Shown here in pieces: positions 16,771 to 25,250 of a stretch of DNA of 64,000 nucleotides. This DNA comes from Gemmatimonas phototrophica (lineage in GTDB: Bacteria > Gemmatimonadota > Gemmatimonadetes > Gemmatimonadales > Gemmatimonadaceae), in contig CAMBNV010000006.1 in the NCBI GenBank assembly GCA_945869195.1, forward strand, positions 62,001 through 126,000. Reading direction: 5' to 3'. The notes below the pieces were generated by a model. It searched no databases. It had not been told where the DNA came from and saw nothing but the letters and a program-made list of their open reading frames with translations. Each line of letters begins with the position of its first letter. Positions within the stretch are counted from its first letter, which is position 1. Made by a program: the position numbers and the translations under genes.

Positions 16771-18996
16771 TCAGGCGAGGAACGGCGCCATGACCAGCAT
16801 GATCGTGGCGAGCAGCTTGATGAGCACGTGGATCGACGGACCGGCGGTGTCCTTGAACGGATCGCCGATGGTGTCGCCGATGACCGCTGCCTTATGGGCC
16901 TCGGATCCCTTCCCGCCATGCGCGCCGACCTCGATGTACTTCTTGGCGTTGTCCCACGCGCCGCCGCCGTTGTTGAGCAGCGTGGCGAGGAGGATACCGG
17001 CAATGGTACCGACCATGAGAAAGGCGCCGACTGCCTCCGCGCCGACGTCAAATGGGCGGAAGAGCAGCGCCACCGCGACCGGCACTCCCACGGCAATCAC
17101 ACCAGGAATCACCATCTGGCGCAGCGCGCCGCGCGTCACGATGTCCACGCAGGTGGCGTAGTCGGGACGCTCGGTCCCCAGCAGAATGCCCGGACGCTCC
17201 TTGAACTGGCGACGCACCTCGTCAATCACGTACTTGGCCGCATTCCCTACCGCACGAATGGCCGTGGCGGCAAAGAGGAAGACGAGCCCAGCGCCGAGCA
17301 TCGCGCCGACGAAAACCGCCGGCTTGGCGATATCGACACCGTCCAGCTTGGCGCCGTACGAGCGCACCGCGTCGAGGTATGCAGAAAAGAGCAGGAAGGC
17401 GGCGAGACCGGCCGACCCGAGGGCGTAGCCCTTGGTGAGCGCCTTCGTGGTATTGCCGGCGGCGTCCAGACGGTCGGTGCGCGCACGGACATCATCGGGC
17501 TCACCCGCCATCTGGGCGATGCCACCCGCGTTGTCCGTGATCGGGCCGAAGTTGTCCATCGCGAGGATGTAGCCCGCAGTGGAGAGCATGCCGATGGTGG
17601 CCATCGCCGTACCGAAGAGCCCGGCCGACGGCAGGCCGGTGGACTCGCCGACGGCGTACGAGCTGAGGATCGCAAGCGAGATCATCACAATCGGCAGCGC
17701 GGTCGACTCGAATCCGACGGCGAGGCCGGCGATGACGTTGGTCGCCGGACCAGTAAGCGACTGCTCAGCAATGCTGCGCACCGGGCGATACTGGTGCTCG
17801 GTGTAGTACTCGGTCACCATCACGAAGCCGAATGCCGTGACGATACCGATGACGGAGCAAAAGAAGAAGCTCAGCCAGGCCTCGGGTGCAGCCTCGGTCA
17901 CCAGCAGCAGTCGGCAGGAGACGTACAGCCCCACCAGCGCGAGCGCCGTGGTGACATAGAAGCCGCGGTTAAGCGCGGCCATCGGGTCCTCGTCCTCGCG
18001 CATCTTCACGCTATAGACACCGACGATCGATGCCAGCAGGCCGAAGCCCGCGGCGACGAGCGGGAAGAGAATACCATTGGCGCCAAAGGTCCCGAAGAGC
18101 GCGACGCCAAGGATCATCGCACCGATGTTCTCGGCCGCGATTGATTCGAAGAGATCCGCGCCGCGGCCCGCGCAGTCGCCGACGTTGTCACCGACGAGGT
18201 CGGCGATGACCGCTGGATTGCGCGCGTCGTCCTCGGGGATGCCGGCTTCAACCTTGCCGACGAGGTCAGCGCCGACGTCGGCCGCTTTCGTGTAGATGCC
18301 GCCGCCGAGCTGGGCAAAGAGCGCCACGAACGACGCACCGAACCCGTAGCCGATAACCAGGAGCGGGGCGTGCTGCGCGGTCACGTCCATGCCGCGCAAA
18401 ATCGCGAAGAGGGTGGCGACGCCAGCGAGGGACATGGCTGGCACGACGAGGCCGGCCACCGCACCACCCCGAAGGGCCGTGCGGAGGGCCAACGCCGTCG
18501 AGGACTGCGCCGAGACCGCAACCCGCACGTTGGTGCGAATCGCGACCCACATGCCGAGCACGCCCGCGACGCCCGAGCAGAAGGCGCCGAAGACGAAGGC
18601 GATGGCCATGGCGATCGCGAGGGTCGCCGCCGAAGCGGGATCCTCGGGCGAGGGCGTGCGCACGAACGCGTAGAGCACATAGACGACGAAGGCCGTGCCG
18701 GCCGCGATGATTGCAATCGTGCGGTACTGGCGCCGTATAAAGGCTTCGGCACCCTCCTTGATGGCCTCGTACACGACCATCATCTCCGGATTGCCGCCGG
18801 GGCCCGCGAGGAGCTCGCGCGCGAGCAGCCCTGCGGCGACGAAGGTCACGGCACAGGCTGCGAGGACGAACGCGAGCCAGTTGGACTCGACCGCGGGGAG
18901 TTGACCGACCGCGAGGGCGAATGCCCCCGCGGCAAGCAGAATGACCAGCAGGACGGGGAAGATGAGACCGCCGCCCGATTGTTGCTTGGAGTTCAC
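16771..18996 (-). CDS. hppA: Membrane-bound proton-translocating pyrophosphatase (K+-independent type)
   Basis: Integral membrane pump that couples hydrolysis of pyrophosphate to proton export. The 741 residues contain about 16 helices. The pyrophosphate site is intact: DVGADLVGKVE, DDARNPAVIADLVGDNVGD and the GGAWDNAKKYIE/DTIGDPFKDTAGPS pair near the C-terminus. The motif GNTTKALTKG carries Lys where K+-dependent enzymes have Ala, which assigns it to the K+-independent class. The start is GTG. Conserved TEYYTEHQYRPV is present. The gene is followed by a terminator shared with the convergent amidohydrolase. Confidence 0.96.
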   Translation of the reverse strand: MNSKQQSGGGLIFPVLLVILLAAGAFALAVGQLPAVESNWLAFVLAACAVTFVAAGLLARELLAGPGGNPEMMVVYEAIKEGAEAFIRRQYRTIAIIAAGTAFVVYVLYAFVRTPSPEDPASAATLAIAMAIAFVFGAFCSGVAGVLGMWVAIRTNVRVAVSAQSSTALALRTALRGGAVAGLVVPAMSLAGVATLFAILRGMDVTAQHAPLLVIGYGFGASFVALFAQLGGGIYTKAADVGADLVGKVEAGIPEDDARNPAVIADLVGDNVGDCAGRGADLFESIAAENIGAMILGVALFGTFGANGILFPLVAAGFGLLASIVGVYSVKMREDEDPMAALNRGFYVTTALALVGLYVSCRLLLVTEAAPEAWLSFFFCSVIGIVTAFGFVMVTEYYTEHQYRPVRSIAEQSLTGPATNVIAGLAVGFESTALPIVMISLAILSSYAVGESTGLPSAGLFGTAMATIGMLSTAGYILAMDNFGPITDNAGGIAQMAGEPDDVRARTDRLDAAGNTTKALTKGYALGSAGLAAFLLFSAYLDAVRSYGAKLDGVDIAKPAVFVGAMLGAGLVFLFAATAIRAVGNAAKYVIDEVRRQFKERPGILLGTERPDYATCVDIVTRGALRQMVIPGVIAVGVPVAVALLFRPFDVGAEAVGAFLMVGTIAGILLATLLNNGGGAWDNAKKYIEVGAHGGKGSEAHKAAVIGDTIGDPFKDTAGPSIHVLIKLLATIMLVMAPFLA

Positions 18997-19023
18997 GAGA
19001 TTGCTAGTTGGTGAGTGAGAGGG

Positions 19024-19041
19024 GCCTGAGCGTACTCAGGC
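19024..19041 (-). terminator. Hairpin at the end of the permease gene
   Basis: Seven-base stem (19024-19030 with 19035-19041), 4-base loop, overlapping the permease stop codon. It precedes the hppA start by 28 bases. No T-run. Confidence 0.4.
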
Positions 19042-20508
19042 GGATTCGAGCTTGCTGTGCTTCTTGCTATAGGCGAAGTAGATGACGATGCCGATCATCA
19101 ACCAGACGCCGAGGCGCAGCCAGTTGGTCCAGCCAAGTCCGTAGATCATGGCGCCACAGACGACCATGCCGAGGGTCGCGACCAGGGGCAACGCGGGAAC
19201 CCTGAAGCCACGCGGGATGTCCGGACGCCGGACCCGCATGATCCAGACGCCCGCGCAGACGAGAATGAAGGCGAAGAGCGTCCCGATGCTGGTCATCTCG
19301 CCGACCACGTCGCCGGGGATGAACCCCGCAAAGGCCGCTGTGACGAAGAAGAACAGGATATTGGACTTGTACGGGGTGCGGAACTTCGGGTGCACCTCGG
19401 AGAAGATGGGCGGCGCGAGTCCGTCCCGGCTCATCGAATAAAAGACCCGCGACTGCCCGAGGAGCATGACGAGGATCACCGAGGAGAAGCCGGCAAGAAT
19501 CGCGACCGTCACGAGCTTGGCGAGCCAGGCGTAGCCGGGCATGTACGTGGTGATTGCGTACGCCACAGAGGCCTCGCGGCCCTGGGTCCTGAAGTCCTCA
19601 ACCGAGGCGACGCCCGAGAGCACGTGCGCGAACAGGATGTAGAGGATGGTGCAGACGACGAGCGAACCGAGGATCCCGATCGGCATGTCGCGCTTGGGGT
19701 TCTTTGCTTCCTGCGCGGCGGTGGAGACCGCGTCGAAGCCGATGTAGGCGAAGAAGACCACGCCCGCGGCGCCGAGGATGCCCATGATCCCGCCGTAGTT
19801 GTGGACCACGCCCACGGGAGAGGTGTACGTCGTGGCGGCCGGGATGTACGGCGTGTGGTTCGCAGGGTTGATGAAGCCCCAGCCAACCGCGATGACGATC
19901 ATGACGATCCCCACCTTTAGAATCACAATGAGGCCGTTGACGAACGCCGACTCCTGCGTCCCGCGCACGAGCAATGCCGAGATCAGGGCGAGAATAATGA
20001 TCGCCGGGACGTTCATAATTCCGTGCACACCGGTGAACTGCGAGACCTCGAACGGCGAATGCGTCCACTGGTACGGGATGTTCATCCCGAAGAAGCCGAG
20101 CACGTTATTGAAGTATTCGGTCCACGCGATTGCGACGGTCGCCGCACCGACGGCGTACTCGAGCACCAGGTCCCAGCCGATGATCCAGGCGACGAGCTCG
20201 CCCATGGTGGCGTAGGAGTAGGTGTAGGCGCTCCCAGCGACCGGGATCATGGAGGAGAACTCGGCGTAGCAGAGGCCCGCGAGGGCGCAGCCCAGGCCGG
20301 CGACCATGAACGCGAGCGTCACCGACGGACCGGCGCGGTCCGCGATGGCCGCCGCGGTGCGAACGAAGAGTCCCGCACCGATGATAGCGCCGACGCCTAG
20401 GAAGACCAGGGCCCAGGGGCCAAGGGTCCGCTTGAGTCCTGACTCGCCCTCCCCACTGTCGGCGATGAGGGCGTCGATCGACTTCGTCCTGAACAAAGCA
20501 GAGGCCAC
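19036..20508 (-). CDS. APC-family amino acid permease (cationic amino acid transporter-like)
   Basis: Inner-membrane secondary transporter for amino acids with about 12 helices. The N-terminus has LFRTKSIDALI and LGVGAIIGAGLFVRTG-type motif (here GVGAIIGAGLFVRTAAA), the unwound TM1 of APC proteins; EFSSMIPVAGSAYTYSYATMGE and FFAYIGFDAVSTAAQEAKNP are typical of the CAT/YhdG branch. Two GTG starts are possible; the one at 20508 has AGGA about 7 bases upstream and gives 490 residues, the other (20535) adds nine residues without a better ribosome site. Substrate specificity is inferred from family only. Confidence 0.9.
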   Translation of the reverse strand: MASALFRTKSIDALIADSGEGESGLKRTLGPWALVFLGVGAIIGAGLFVRTAAAIADRAGPSVTLAFMVAGLGCALAGLCYAEFSSMIPVAGSAYTYSYATMGELVAWIIGWDLVLEYAVGAATVAIAWTEYFNNVLGFFGMNIPYQWTHSPFEVSQFTGVHGIMNVPAIIILALISALLVRGTQESAFVNGLIVILKVGIVMIVIAVGWGFINPANHTPYIPAATTYTSPVGVVHNYGGIMGILGAAGVVFFAYIGFDAVSTAAQEAKNPKRDMPIGILGSLVVCTILYILFAHVLSGVASVEDFRTQGREASVAYAITTYMPGYAWLAKLVTVAILAGFSSVILVMLLGQSRVFYSMSRDGLAPPIFSEVHPKFRTPYKSNILFFFVTAAFAGFIPGDVVGEMTSIGTLFAFILVCAGVWIMRVRRPDIPRGFRVPALPLVATLGMVVCGAMIYGLGWTNWLRLGVWLMIGIVIYFAYSKKHSKLESA

Positions 20509-20642
20509 GTTCGTTCCTGGGTAGGGTGTTGACACTCCCGCAATTTGTCCGCGGCGACCCCCCAGCGGTAGTGTCGAGCATAAACTCGAACAGGCCCCTC
20601 CGTTGCACGATCTCTGGTCCGCCCCGCCGACCGCTGGACTCC

Positions 20643-22775
20643 CTATTGCAGCCAGTACCCGAACCAGTCGCGCAGGCGACCGAGCCGATCGACGAGGAGC
20701 CAGGGCTCACCGGTCCGACTCAGGTCATGCGTCGAGCGCGGATAGCGCACAAACTCCACCGGTGTGCCCTGTCGCTTGAGCGCCGCGAACCACTGCTCGG
20801 CGTCGGTCATCGGTGTGCGGTGGTCTTCTTCGCTCTGCAGGATGAAGGTCGGGGTCTTCACCGCACGCACGTTGCGGATCGGGGAGAGCGAGTCGTACAT
20901 CGCGGGGTTGTCCCACGGGCGACCGAAAAACTCGAACTCCGTGAGGCTCTGGACGTCCGTCGTCCCATACCACGACCACCAGTTGCTGATCATCCGGTCG
21001 GCCTCGGCCGCCCTGAATCGGTCGGTCTTGGTGGTGATCCACGCCGTCATCACCCCGCCGTACGACCCCCCAGCCAGTCCCATGCGCGTGGAATCGACAT
21101 CAGGGCGCGCCGCCGCGATGTCGGTCGCCTTCATGAGATCCTGATAATCCTCCGCGAACCAACGCCCACGCGTTGAATACGTGAAGTCGGCGCCGTAGCC
21201 GCTCGAGCCGCGGGGGTTGGTGTAGAGGACCATGAAGCCTGCCGCCGCTAGGTTCTGCGTCTCGTCGAACCACTGTTCGCCGTACTGACTGTGTGGGCCG
21301 CCGTGGATATAGAGCACGAGGGGGTACTTCTTCCCCACTTCGTACCCGAATGGCTTCATCATCCATCCTTCGATCTCGACGTCCCCAACCGAGCGGTAGG
21401 TGAATCGCTCGGCCTCAGACCAGGCGATCTCGGTGTTCAGACGATCATTGATGCCCGTGAGCTTGCGCTCCCCCCTCCCGTCGGCACCCGCGATGTAGAT
21501 CTCGGTTGGCTTCGCGACGCTCGTCGATACATACGCGACCTGGCGACCCGCCTGATCGAAGGTGAAGCCGCTCATCTTGCGCCGGCCACCGAGCGACTCG
21601 CGGAGCTTGCCGTCTCGCGGGTTGACGAGAAAGAGTCCGCTCGCGCCCCCGATGTCGGCCGAGACAGCGATCTCGCCCAGCGGTAGCCAGTCAAGGCTCG
21701 CCGGCTCGTAGCGCCACTCCGGCGCCATCGGCGTCAGCTCGCCAGTGGCTATTTCGAGCACGCCGACGGTTGCCTGCTTCACTCGGCCGGGACGGAGGAT
21801 GAGGGCGAGGCGACGACTGTCCGGTGACCAGGTAAGATCAGACTCGGCGCCGGGGAGGGTGGCGACTTTTCGTGGCGTGCCGCCGGCGACGGGGATGACG
21901 TAGACGTCGGACTCGTTCCGATCGACTTCGTCGCGGGCGGCATCATACGGGAGCAGGGCGAGTGAATCGGCTAGTGCCTGCACCATCGAATCGGCGCGCA
22001 GGGCGGCGTCGGCAACAAACGCGATCCACTTGCCGTCGGGCGAGACCACCGGGGCGCGGTGCGAATAGCCGGTGCTCGTGAGCTGGACACGCTTCGCGCC
22101 GGGCGTCTGTGTGAAGAGCTGCTGCGGACGGGCGACCGGCGCCTCGCGAGGTCCTGGCAGGAAGCCCTGACCGTTGGCCTTGTAGCGCGCTTCGACGATA
22201 TGGCGACCGTCGAAACGCGTCGGGTCGACCGGCTTGGTGATGGCACCGAACGGCGGGCGCGCCATCGGCGGCATGCGCGCATAGATGTCGGCGTCGCCCG
22301 CGGCCGCGGCGCCCGGGCCCGCCAGCGTCGTGTCGGGGGCAACTACCGCCGCGAAGACGGCGAACCGGCCGTCGCGCGGCCACGATCCGGTGGGATAGTC
22401 GGCCAGCTGCGCGGCCTCGCCTGAGGGGAGATCCATCCGGATCGACCAGGCCGGGCCAACTCCACCAGCGCGCGTCGACGCGAAGTGTAGATACTTGCCG
22501 TCGCGAGAGAAGGAGGGATTCGAACTCTCCGTAGCGGGCGCCGTATAGCGGACCGGATCGCCACCGGCGGTCGGGACGACCCAGACTTCCTGGTGCCGCC
22601 GGTTCTCACGCTCGTTGACCGTCGTAACGGTGAAGGCGACGAGTTTGCCGTCGGGGGACAGTGCCGGCTGCGAGAGCGTCGTGAGCCGGTGCCAATCGCT
22701 GGGTTTCATGGCGCGCTGCGCGGAGAGCGCAGCCGGCGCAAGCATCAGGACGAGTGTGAACATTCGACGAGGCAT
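20643..22775 (-). CDS. Secreted S9-family peptidase (acylaminoacyl/dipeptidyl peptidase-like)
   Basis: Exported serine peptidase of the prolyl-oligopeptidase family, cleaving short peptides in the periplasm or outside. The ATG at 22775 opens a signal peptide (MPRRMFTLVLMLAPAALSAQ) and gives 710 residues; an in-frame start 36 codons upstream lacks a signal. A WD40-like/TolB beta-propeller (about 30-430, repeated SPDGKW and SPDSRR blades) gates an alpha/beta hydrolase domain (about 450-710) with the nucleophile in GLAGGSYGGVMTAW, an Asp in LQSEEDHRTP and a catalytic His in RYPRSTHDLS. Confidence 0.92.
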   Translation of the reverse strand: MPRRMFTLVLMLAPAALSAQRAMKPSDWHRLTTLSQPALSPDGKLVAFTVTTVNERENRRHQEVWVVPTAGGDPVRYTAPATESSNPSFSRDGKYLHFASTRAGGVGPAWSIRMDLPSGEAAQLADYPTGSWPRDGRFAVFAAVVAPDTTLAGPGAAAAGDADIYARMPPMARPPFGAITKPVDPTRFDGRHIVEARYKANGQGFLPGPREAPVARPQQLFTQTPGAKRVQLTSTGYSHRAPVVSPDGKWIAFVADAALRADSMVQALADSLALLPYDAARDEVDRNESDVYVIPVAGGTPRKVATLPGAESDLTWSPDSRRLALILRPGRVKQATVGVLEIATGELTPMAPEWRYEPASLDWLPLGEIAVSADIGGASGLFLVNPRDGKLRESLGGRRKMSGFTFDQAGRQVAYVSTSVAKPTEIYIAGADGRGERKLTGINDRLNTEIAWSEAERFTYRSVGDVEIEGWMMKPFGYEVGKKYPLVLYIHGGPHSQYGEQWFDETQNLAAAGFMVLYTNPRGSSGYGADFTYSTRGRWFAEDYQDLMKATDIAAARPDVDSTRMGLAGGSYGGVMTAWITTKTDRFRAAEADRMISNWWSWYGTTDVQSLTEFEFFGRPWDNPAMYDSLSPIRNVRAVKTPTFILQSEEDHRTPMTDAEQWFAALKRQGTPVEFVRYPRSTHDLSRTGEPWLLVDRLGRLRDWFGYWLQ

Positions 22776-22842
22776 CTGGTACTGAAATCCTGGTTTGAAG
22801 GACGCCTGCGTGTGAGGGCGGGCGAGATCCGGCTCACGGATT

Positions 22843-24474
22843 TTACGGGGTGCGCAGCGATCGCGCTGGGAATGTCTCGCCAACGCGCGCCGCCGTCAGT
22901 AGGCCGAGCGCGGCAAAGGTGAGGGTGCCGTTGCAGCAACTCGCGGTCACATTGGTCGGCGCTCCCGCGATGAACAGATTTTCATGGTCGTGCGATCGAC
23001 CATCTCGATCGACGACGCTCGTGGCGGGATCATTTCCCATGCGGCAGCCGCCGCCGGGATGCTCTTGACCGATGTCGCCCGCTGCCGACGCGTTGGAGAT
23101 GATCTCGCCGTCGCCGGCGCGCGCCATCCGCTGGAAGAGCTCGCGAATCGTCTGCTCGGTCCACGCACGCAGGGCGATCGACTCCGGGGCGTCGCGAAAC
23201 TGCAGGCGCGGCATCGGGTCGCCCCAGGCGTTCTTCAGACTCGGGTCGAGGGTGAGTTCGCTCTCGCGTGCTGGGAGCACGTCGTAGTAGGCGCGTACCC
23301 TCGCGGTGCCCTTCACCGTGCGCGCACGCCAATCGTGGACGAGTGCGTCACCGAACAGCACCGCGCCCGAGTCGTCGCGGAGGCGAGGCTCCTGCCCGAA
23401 CGACGACTCCCACACCCGCAGATCGTGCCGGATGTACTTACTCAGTGCCCCGGGCCGCATGAACTGCTTGGTGACGAGCGAATGTTGCGCGTTCACGCCG
23501 GGGAGGAGTTTCATCGGCAGACGAATCTGCGCACCGACGTTGCGATGGCCGCACAGGTACTTCCCGACGAGCCCGGACCGATTCGCGATACCATTCGGAT
23601 ACGAGGCCCCGCCCGAGAGTAGCAACAGGTGTGGCGTCCAGGTGAAGCCGGCCGCGAGGACGAAGCTCTTGGCCCGGATCGTGACCTCCCGGGCCGGATC
23701 TTTTGTCGCGTTTGCCGTCGCGTGCGTGATGCGCCCACTGCGCGGGTCCGCATGCAACCGGCGCACGAGCGTGTCGGTCACCAGCCGGATGCGCCCCGTC
23801 CGCACGAGCGCGTCGAACGAAAAGTCCGGCGAGTACTTGGCCCCAGTCGGGCAGATGGGATAACAGGTGTCACAGCGCTGACAGACGCCGCGTCCCTGAT
23901 ATGGCACCGAGTTCTTCGCGCTCGGCTGGCTCCACATTGCGATACCGGCCTTCCCGGTCCACTCCCGGAGTCGTTCGAGGTTCTGACTCAATGGAAGCGC
24001 CGGCATCGGGAACGGCTTGGCTCGCGGGTCCATCTCCGGCGGGCCCTGCGCACCGGCGATCCCCATCCGCTCCTCCGCCTCCTGATAGAACGGATCGAGG
24101 TCGTCGTAACTAATCGGCCAATCGTCGCCGACCCCGTAGAGCGTCCGCAATTTAAAATCCTCGGGCGAGTACCGCGGCGTCACACCGCCCCAATGCAGCG
24201 CGAGACCGCCGACGTTCATCGACGGCGAAAATCCATACGCCGTGCCGAGCGCGTTCTGGTCGTCGAGATGGTCATTGGGCCATGGCGTCTCTCCGTAGTC
24301 CTTCCAGCGCGCCCGGCGCAGCGCGCGCTCGCGAAGCGGCGTCGAGTGGCCGCCGGCCTCGACCACGAGGATCGTCGCATGACGCTCCGCCGCGAGCTTC
24401 TCCGCCATGAGCGCCGCCGTGATGCCGGAGCCGACAATACAAATGTCGGCTTCGAGGACCCGCGGGGCGGTCAC
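22843..24474 (-). CDS. GMC-family FAD oxidoreductase with a ferredoxin-like Cys motif
   Basis: Flavoprotein of the glucose-methanol-choline family, related to the large subunits of gluconate/FAD-glucose dehydrogenases. The GTG at 24474 overlaps the stop of the partner gene (GTGA) and gives 543 residues. The FAD site is ICIVGSGITAALMAEKL (about 11-27). Near residues 198-209 lies CQRCDTCYPICP, a C-x2-C-x2-C-x3-CP spacing as in ferredoxins, which suggests an Fe-S cluster. The C-terminal HPGGGCRMG and CCNGTLTFAAL segments are those of the family. It has no signal peptide; export on the partner's Tat signal is likely. The substrate is unknown; sugars or other alcohols are the family norm. Confidence 0.88.
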   Translation of the reverse strand: MTAPRVLEADICIVGSGITAALMAEKLAAERHATILVVEAGGHSTPLRERALRRARWKDYGETPWPNDHLDDQNALGTAYGFSPSMNVGGLALHWGGVTPRYSPEDFKLRTLYGVGDDWPISYDDLDPFYQEAEERMGIAGAQGPPEMDPRAKPFPMPALPLSQNLERLREWTGKAGIAMWSQPSAKNSVPYQGRGVCQRCDTCYPICPTGAKYSPDFSFDALVRTGRIRLVTDTLVRRLHADPRSGRITHATANATKDPAREVTIRAKSFVLAAGFTWTPHLLLLSGGASYPNGIANRSGLVGKYLCGHRNVGAQIRLPMKLLPGVNAQHSLVTKQFMRPGALSKYIRHDLRVWESSFGQEPRLRDDSGAVLFGDALVHDWRARTVKGTARVRAYYDVLPARESELTLDPSLKNAWGDPMPRLQFRDAPESIALRAWTEQTIRELFQRMARAGDGEIISNASAAGDIGQEHPGGGCRMGNDPATSVVDRDGRSHDHENLFIAGAPTNVTASCCNGTLTFAALGLLTAARVGETFPARSLRTP

Positions 24475-25124
24475 TTCGCCCCTGCGGCGGCGAGCGGAAG
24501 CGGCGCCCGCGACGTCTCTGACAGCAGGCGGCACTTCCCGCTCATGATGCGCGCTTCGTACGCGAGGTCAGTCGCCTCGCTCGACGCCGCCCAATGCGCG
24601 AGGAGCGCGACGGCGACATGCGGGGCCGCCAACGGGTTCGCCGGCAACCGTGTGCCGCTCACTCGGGCAAGCTGCACCCCCGCGACCTCGCGCCGGAGCG
24701 CCACGCTGAGGCGCGCGAAGCCGCGCCGATGTTTGCGGCGCGAGAGCAGGTCGAGCCCCACGAGCTGCGCATTCCAGCCCGGTGCCGGATCGCTCGGCGT
24801 GTAAGTGATTTCTGCGTCGCCGTAGCCATGCATCTCCTCGGCGACCGGCGTGTACAGAGCGAGCCAGCTGGTAAAGGCGGTGATCCCCCGCATCCGGCCG
24901 GCGTCGCCGAGTAACTCGGGCAGGATCGCCCCGCCGAGCGCCTGAAGGAGCACGGGGTCGAGGGACCGCAGTGCGGGCGGTGGTGCGACACCGCGCGGAC
25001 TCGACGGGACTGGCGGCGGCGCGCCACGAGCGCCCTGTGCCAATGTGGTAGAGGCGTCGATTCCCGACGCAGCGGCGGCCGCAATCGCGGCACGCTTAAT
25101 GAAGTCTCGGCGGTCAGTGGTCAC
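24471..25124 (-). CDS. Gluconate 2-dehydrogenase subunit 3-like protein (Tat signal)
   Basis: Small subunit that accompanies GMC dehydrogenases, needed for their folding and export. The GTG at 25124 gives 217 residues starting with a twin-arginine signal (RRDFIKRAAIAAAAASG). The mature domain matches Gluconate_2-dh3 in layout, with LDPVLLQALGGAILPELLG and SGTRLPANPLAAPHVAVALLA. It precedes and overlaps the flavoprotein gene by four bases. The cytochrome c subunit usual in such complexes is not encoded nearby. Assignment rests on size, context and the Tat motif, so it is a little less certain than its partner. Confidence 0.78.
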   Translation of the reverse strand: MTTDRRDFIKRAAIAAAAASGIDASTTLAQGARGAPPPVPSSPRGVAPPPALRSLDPVLLQALGGAILPELLGDAGRMRGITAFTSWLALYTPVAEEMHGYGDAEITYTPSDPAPGWNAQLVGLDLLSRRKHRRGFARLSVALRREVAGVQLARVSGTRLPANPLAAPHVAVALLAHWAASSEATDLAYEARIMSGKCRLLSETSRAPLPLAAAGAK

Positions 25125-25250
25125 GGCGAGGATGGTAACTCGCGTCAGGTCCGCGCGCGAGCGCCAGACTGAACCGTGCACGATGCGAGCGTTCTGGCTT
25201 CGGCGCTGCGCAGGACGCAGATTCCGCCGCAACCGCACACAGAGGCCGCA

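Noticed and set aside
16828-18144. 438-codon plus-strand ORF
   Set aside because: Antisense to the conserved pyrophosphatase gene; low-complexity Arg/Asp/His translation and no ribosome site.
23629-24804. 391-codon plus-strand ORF
   Set aside because: Antisense to the GMC flavoprotein and its partner; no motif.
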